NCBI RefSeq assembly: GCF_011764425.1
Contig: NZ_BLPF01000002.1
Span: 2,356,997-2,420,996 of the forward strand
Length of the DNA stretch: 64,000 bases
Reading direction: 5' to 3'
Origin: Phytohabitans houttuyneae
Lineage (GTDB): Bacteria; Actinomycetota; Actinomycetes; Mycobacteriales; Micromonosporaceae
Shown here: positions 62,194-64,000 of the stretch, in pieces
Layout: every line of letters starts with the position of its first letter
Position numbering within the stretch: the stretch's first letter is position 1
The notes under the pieces: generated by a model
What the model was told of the DNA's origin: nothing
Database searches by the model: none
The model's input: the letters and a program-made list of their open reading frames with translations, nothing else
Made by a program: the position numbers and the translations under genes

Positions 62194-63654
62194 TCACCCG
62201 TCGCGCGCCGGCGCTTTCTCCGCGGTGCGCGCGATGTTCGCCACCATCCCGCCGAAGACGGCGGCGTGAAACGGTGCCACCGCCCACCAGTAGAGGTGGC
62301 CGGGCAGGCCGCGGGGCAGGAAGACGGCGCGCTGCTCGTAGCGCACCTCGCCGTCGCGCTCGGCGACCCGCATCTCCAGCCACGCCCGGCCGGGCAGGCG
62401 CATCTCCGCGCGCAGGCGCAGCAGCCGGCCGCGGTCGAGGGCCTCGACCCGCCAGAAGTCCAGCGCCTCGCCGGCGTACAGGCGCGTGGGGTGGCGGCGG
62501 CCCCGGCGCAGCCCGGCACCGCCGGCGAGCTTGTCGAGCCAGCCACGCACGGCCCAGGCGAGCGGGAACGAGTACCAGCCGGTCTCGCCGCCGATCGACT
62601 CGATGACCGCCCACAGCCGCGCGGGCGACGCGGCGACGGCGGTGCCGCGCTCGTCGGTGTAGACGGTGCCGCCGGCCCAGCCGGGATCGGTCGGGAGCGG
62701 GTCGGAGGGTGCGGCGGCGGTGGACCAGCGGGTCTCCACCTCGCCGCCGGCGACGCTGGCCAGCGCGAGGCGTACCGCCGCCTCGAAGCCGGTCAGCCCG
62801 CCCGGCGGGTCGGGGATGTGCGCGGCGATCGCCCGGTCCCGCACGATCGCCTCGTGCACCAGGCTCTGCACCAGGGGACGGGCCAGCCGCCCCGGCACCG
62901 GCGTGACCAGGCCGACCCAGTACGCCGACAGCCGCGGCGTGAGCGGCCGCACCGGCACGACGACCCGGCGGGACAGGCCGGCCACCCGCGCGTAGCGGCG
63001 CATCATGTCGGCGAACGTGAGCACGTCCGGCCCGCCGATCGCGAAGTCACCCTCCACGGTGTCCGGCAGGTCGGCGGCGGCGACGAGGTAGTGCAGGACG
63101 TCGCGGACGGCGATCGGCTGCACGCGGTTGCGCACCCAGCGGGGCGCCACCATCACCGGCAGGCGCTCGGTCAGGTAGCGGAGCATCTCGAACGACGCCG
63201 AGCCGGAGCCGAGGATCACCGCGGCGCGCAGCACGACGGTGGGCACGCCCGAACCGAGCAGCGTGCGGGCGACGGTCTCCCGGGAGCGCAGGTGCGCCGA
63301 GCCGCTGGCCGCGCCGTCCGGCGCCGGGCCGCCGAGGTAGACGATCCGCCGCACACCCGCCGCGCGGGCGGCGGCGGCGAAGTTTTCCGCGCCGCGCCGC
63401 TCCTCCGCCTCGAAGCCGGTCTGGCCGAGGGAGTGCACGAGGTAGTACGCCACGTCGACGCCGGACAGCGCGGCCGTCAGCGTGTCCGCCTCGCCGACGT
63501 CGCCGCGCACGACCTCCACAGTGGACGCCCACGGCACGTCGGCGAGCCGCTCCGGCGCACGGGTGAGGCAGCGCACCTCGTGGCCCCGGGCGGCCAGGCG
63601 GGGTGCGAGCCGCCCGCCCACGTAGCCGGTCGCGCCGGTGACCAGGATCCGCAT
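62194..63654 (-). CDS. NAD(P)-binding SDR with DUF2867 C-terminal domain
   Basis: 486 residues, ATG 63654 overlapping the upstream stop (ATGA). The atypical SDR domain has RILVTGATGYVGGRLAPRLAARGHEV, DVAYYLVHSLG, RIVYLGGPAPDG and a Rossmann-like end near residue 290; the second part is DUF2867 (FWRVEALDRGRLLRLRAEMRLPGRAWLEM, HLYWWAVAPFH). Proteins of this kind are annotated as epimerase-like with a polyketide-cyclase-type tail. Substrate unknown. Confidence 0.85.
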   Translation of the reverse strand: MRILVTGATGYVGGRLAPRLAARGHEVRCLTRAPERLADVPWASTVEVVRGDVGEADTLTAALSGVDVAYYLVHSLGQTGFEAEERRGAENFAAAARAAGVRRIVYLGGPAPDGAASGSAHLRSRETVARTLLGSGVPTVVLRAAVILGSGSASFEMLRYLTERLPVMVAPRWVRNRVQPIAVRDVLHYLVAAADLPDTVEGDFAIGGPDVLTFADMMRRYARVAGLSRRVVVPVRPLTPRLSAYWVGLVTPVPGRLARPLVQSLVHEAIVRDRAIAAHIPDPPGGLTGFEAAVRLALASVAGGEVETRWSTAAAPSDPLPTDPGWAGGTVYTDERGTAVAASPARLWAVIESIGGETGWYSFPLAWAVRGWLDKLAGGAGLRRGRRHPTRLYAGEALDFWRVEALDRGRLLRLRAEMRLPGRAWLEMRVAERDGEVRYEQRAVFLPRGLPGHLYWWAVAPFHAAVFGGMVANIARTAEKAPARDG

Positions 63655-64000
63655 CAGCTCGCCAGCGTCCCGCGCAGCAGGCTCCGCCCGGAGTGCGCGA
63701 CGTCCCCGTCGTACTGCTCGGCCGAGACGTCGACGAGCCGGTACCGCCGCAGGTCGATGGTGGGCGGCAGCGGCAGCAGCTCGTCGCCTCCGGCGCGGAG
63801 CACGCCGACCGACACCATCTGGGAGGTGTCCGGGTCGATGAGCCACACCTCGTAGTAGCCGGCGTCCGGCGGCAACCCGGTCACGTGCAGGTGCAGGCGC
63901 TCGCCCCCGTCGCCGCCGAGCACCCGGGCGACGCCGCTCGCGCCGGTCCGCGCGGCCGGGACGGCGGCGAGGTCGGCGGTGGCCGCGACCGCCTGCGCCG
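63654..64000 (-). CDS. Anti-sigma factor (RskA C-terminal-like), 5' partial
   Basis: The N-terminal part lies beyond 64000. The visible 115 residues end the gene: LHLHVTGLPPDAGYYEVWLID, PDTSQMVSVGVL and RYRLVDVSAEQYDGDVAHSGRSLLRGTLAS, the extracellular domain of RskA-type anti-sigma-K factors. The stop overlaps the next start. A partner sigma factor is expected upstream, outside the window. Confidence 0.78.
   Translation of the reverse strand, partial: AQAVAATADLAAVPAARTGASGVARVLGGDGGERLHLHVTGLPPDAGYYEVWLIDPDTSQMVSVGVLRAGGDELLPLPPTIDLRRYRLVDVSAEQYDGDVAHSGRSLLRGTLAS

Overview
The window is GC-rich (by eye about 74%) actinomycete chromosome. GTG starts, ATGA/GTGA stop-start overlaps, Tat signal peptides, SigE-family and ECF sigma factors, F420-type nitroreductases, two S-adenosyl-methyltransferase (DUF574) paralogues and CBM13/CBM2 glycanases point to the Micromonosporaceae; that family placement is inference. 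I saw no rRNA, tRNA, CRISPR array, prophage or recognisable transposase.

Layout. 1-6826: sugar/uronate catabolism operon (GH38-like mannosidase, glucarate-dehydratase-like enolase, aldose-1-epimerase-like protein, SDR, secreted propeller-like protein). 6850-9711: LigD without a ligase domain, a Ddn-like protein, and an ArsR gene with a near-perfect leaderless promoter followed by a collapsed SRPBCC-VOC gene. 9875-12697: wall amidase/DUF1906 protein and an M15-like protein lacking catalytic residues. 12698-13689: non-coding repeats. 13690-18891: regulators, oxidoreductases and a secreted FnIII-CBM2 protein. 18952-23753: HisD-like dehydrogenase, LacI regulator with a palindromic operator, SSS transporter and a small membrane partner. 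23791-31585: ClpC-like unfoldase, GH16-like protein, PadR system, methyltransferases. 31861-34330: LtrA protein, quinone reductase, a 36-aa secreted peptide. 34377-42976: surface-glycan cluster (three GT9, one GT2, one GT4, HldE-type heptose kinase/nucleotidyltransferase, sulfotransferase). 43042-47858: ECF sigma pair, membrane HTH sensor, MFS exporter with its ArsR regulator. 47990-49067: repeats around a small secreted-protein gene. 49111-51550: HAD, methyltransferase, intradiol dioxygenase. 51749-55233: GH43 plus beta-helix pectin/arabinan operon behind a GGAAAGCGCTTTCC operator. 55923-61199: six-gene operon from a SigE sigma factor through an Asp-box protein to a MacB-type ABC exporter. 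62091-62156: tiny tryptophan-rich ORF with its own hairpin. 62194-64000: SDR/DUF2867 protein and the end of an anti-sigma-like gene.

Three observations cut across the window. First, a dispersed repeat of about 63 bp (extended unit about 120 bp) occurs at eight places, often as inverted pairs, always between genes. Second, six otherwise good genes carry a -1 frameshift that one extra G/C in a short G/C run repairs, which suggests sequencing undercalls rather than six pseudogenes. Third, the 21-codon ORF at 62091-62156 is one third tryptophan and forms a compact unit with a possible promoter, ribosome site and terminator; it is the most unusual small feature seen.
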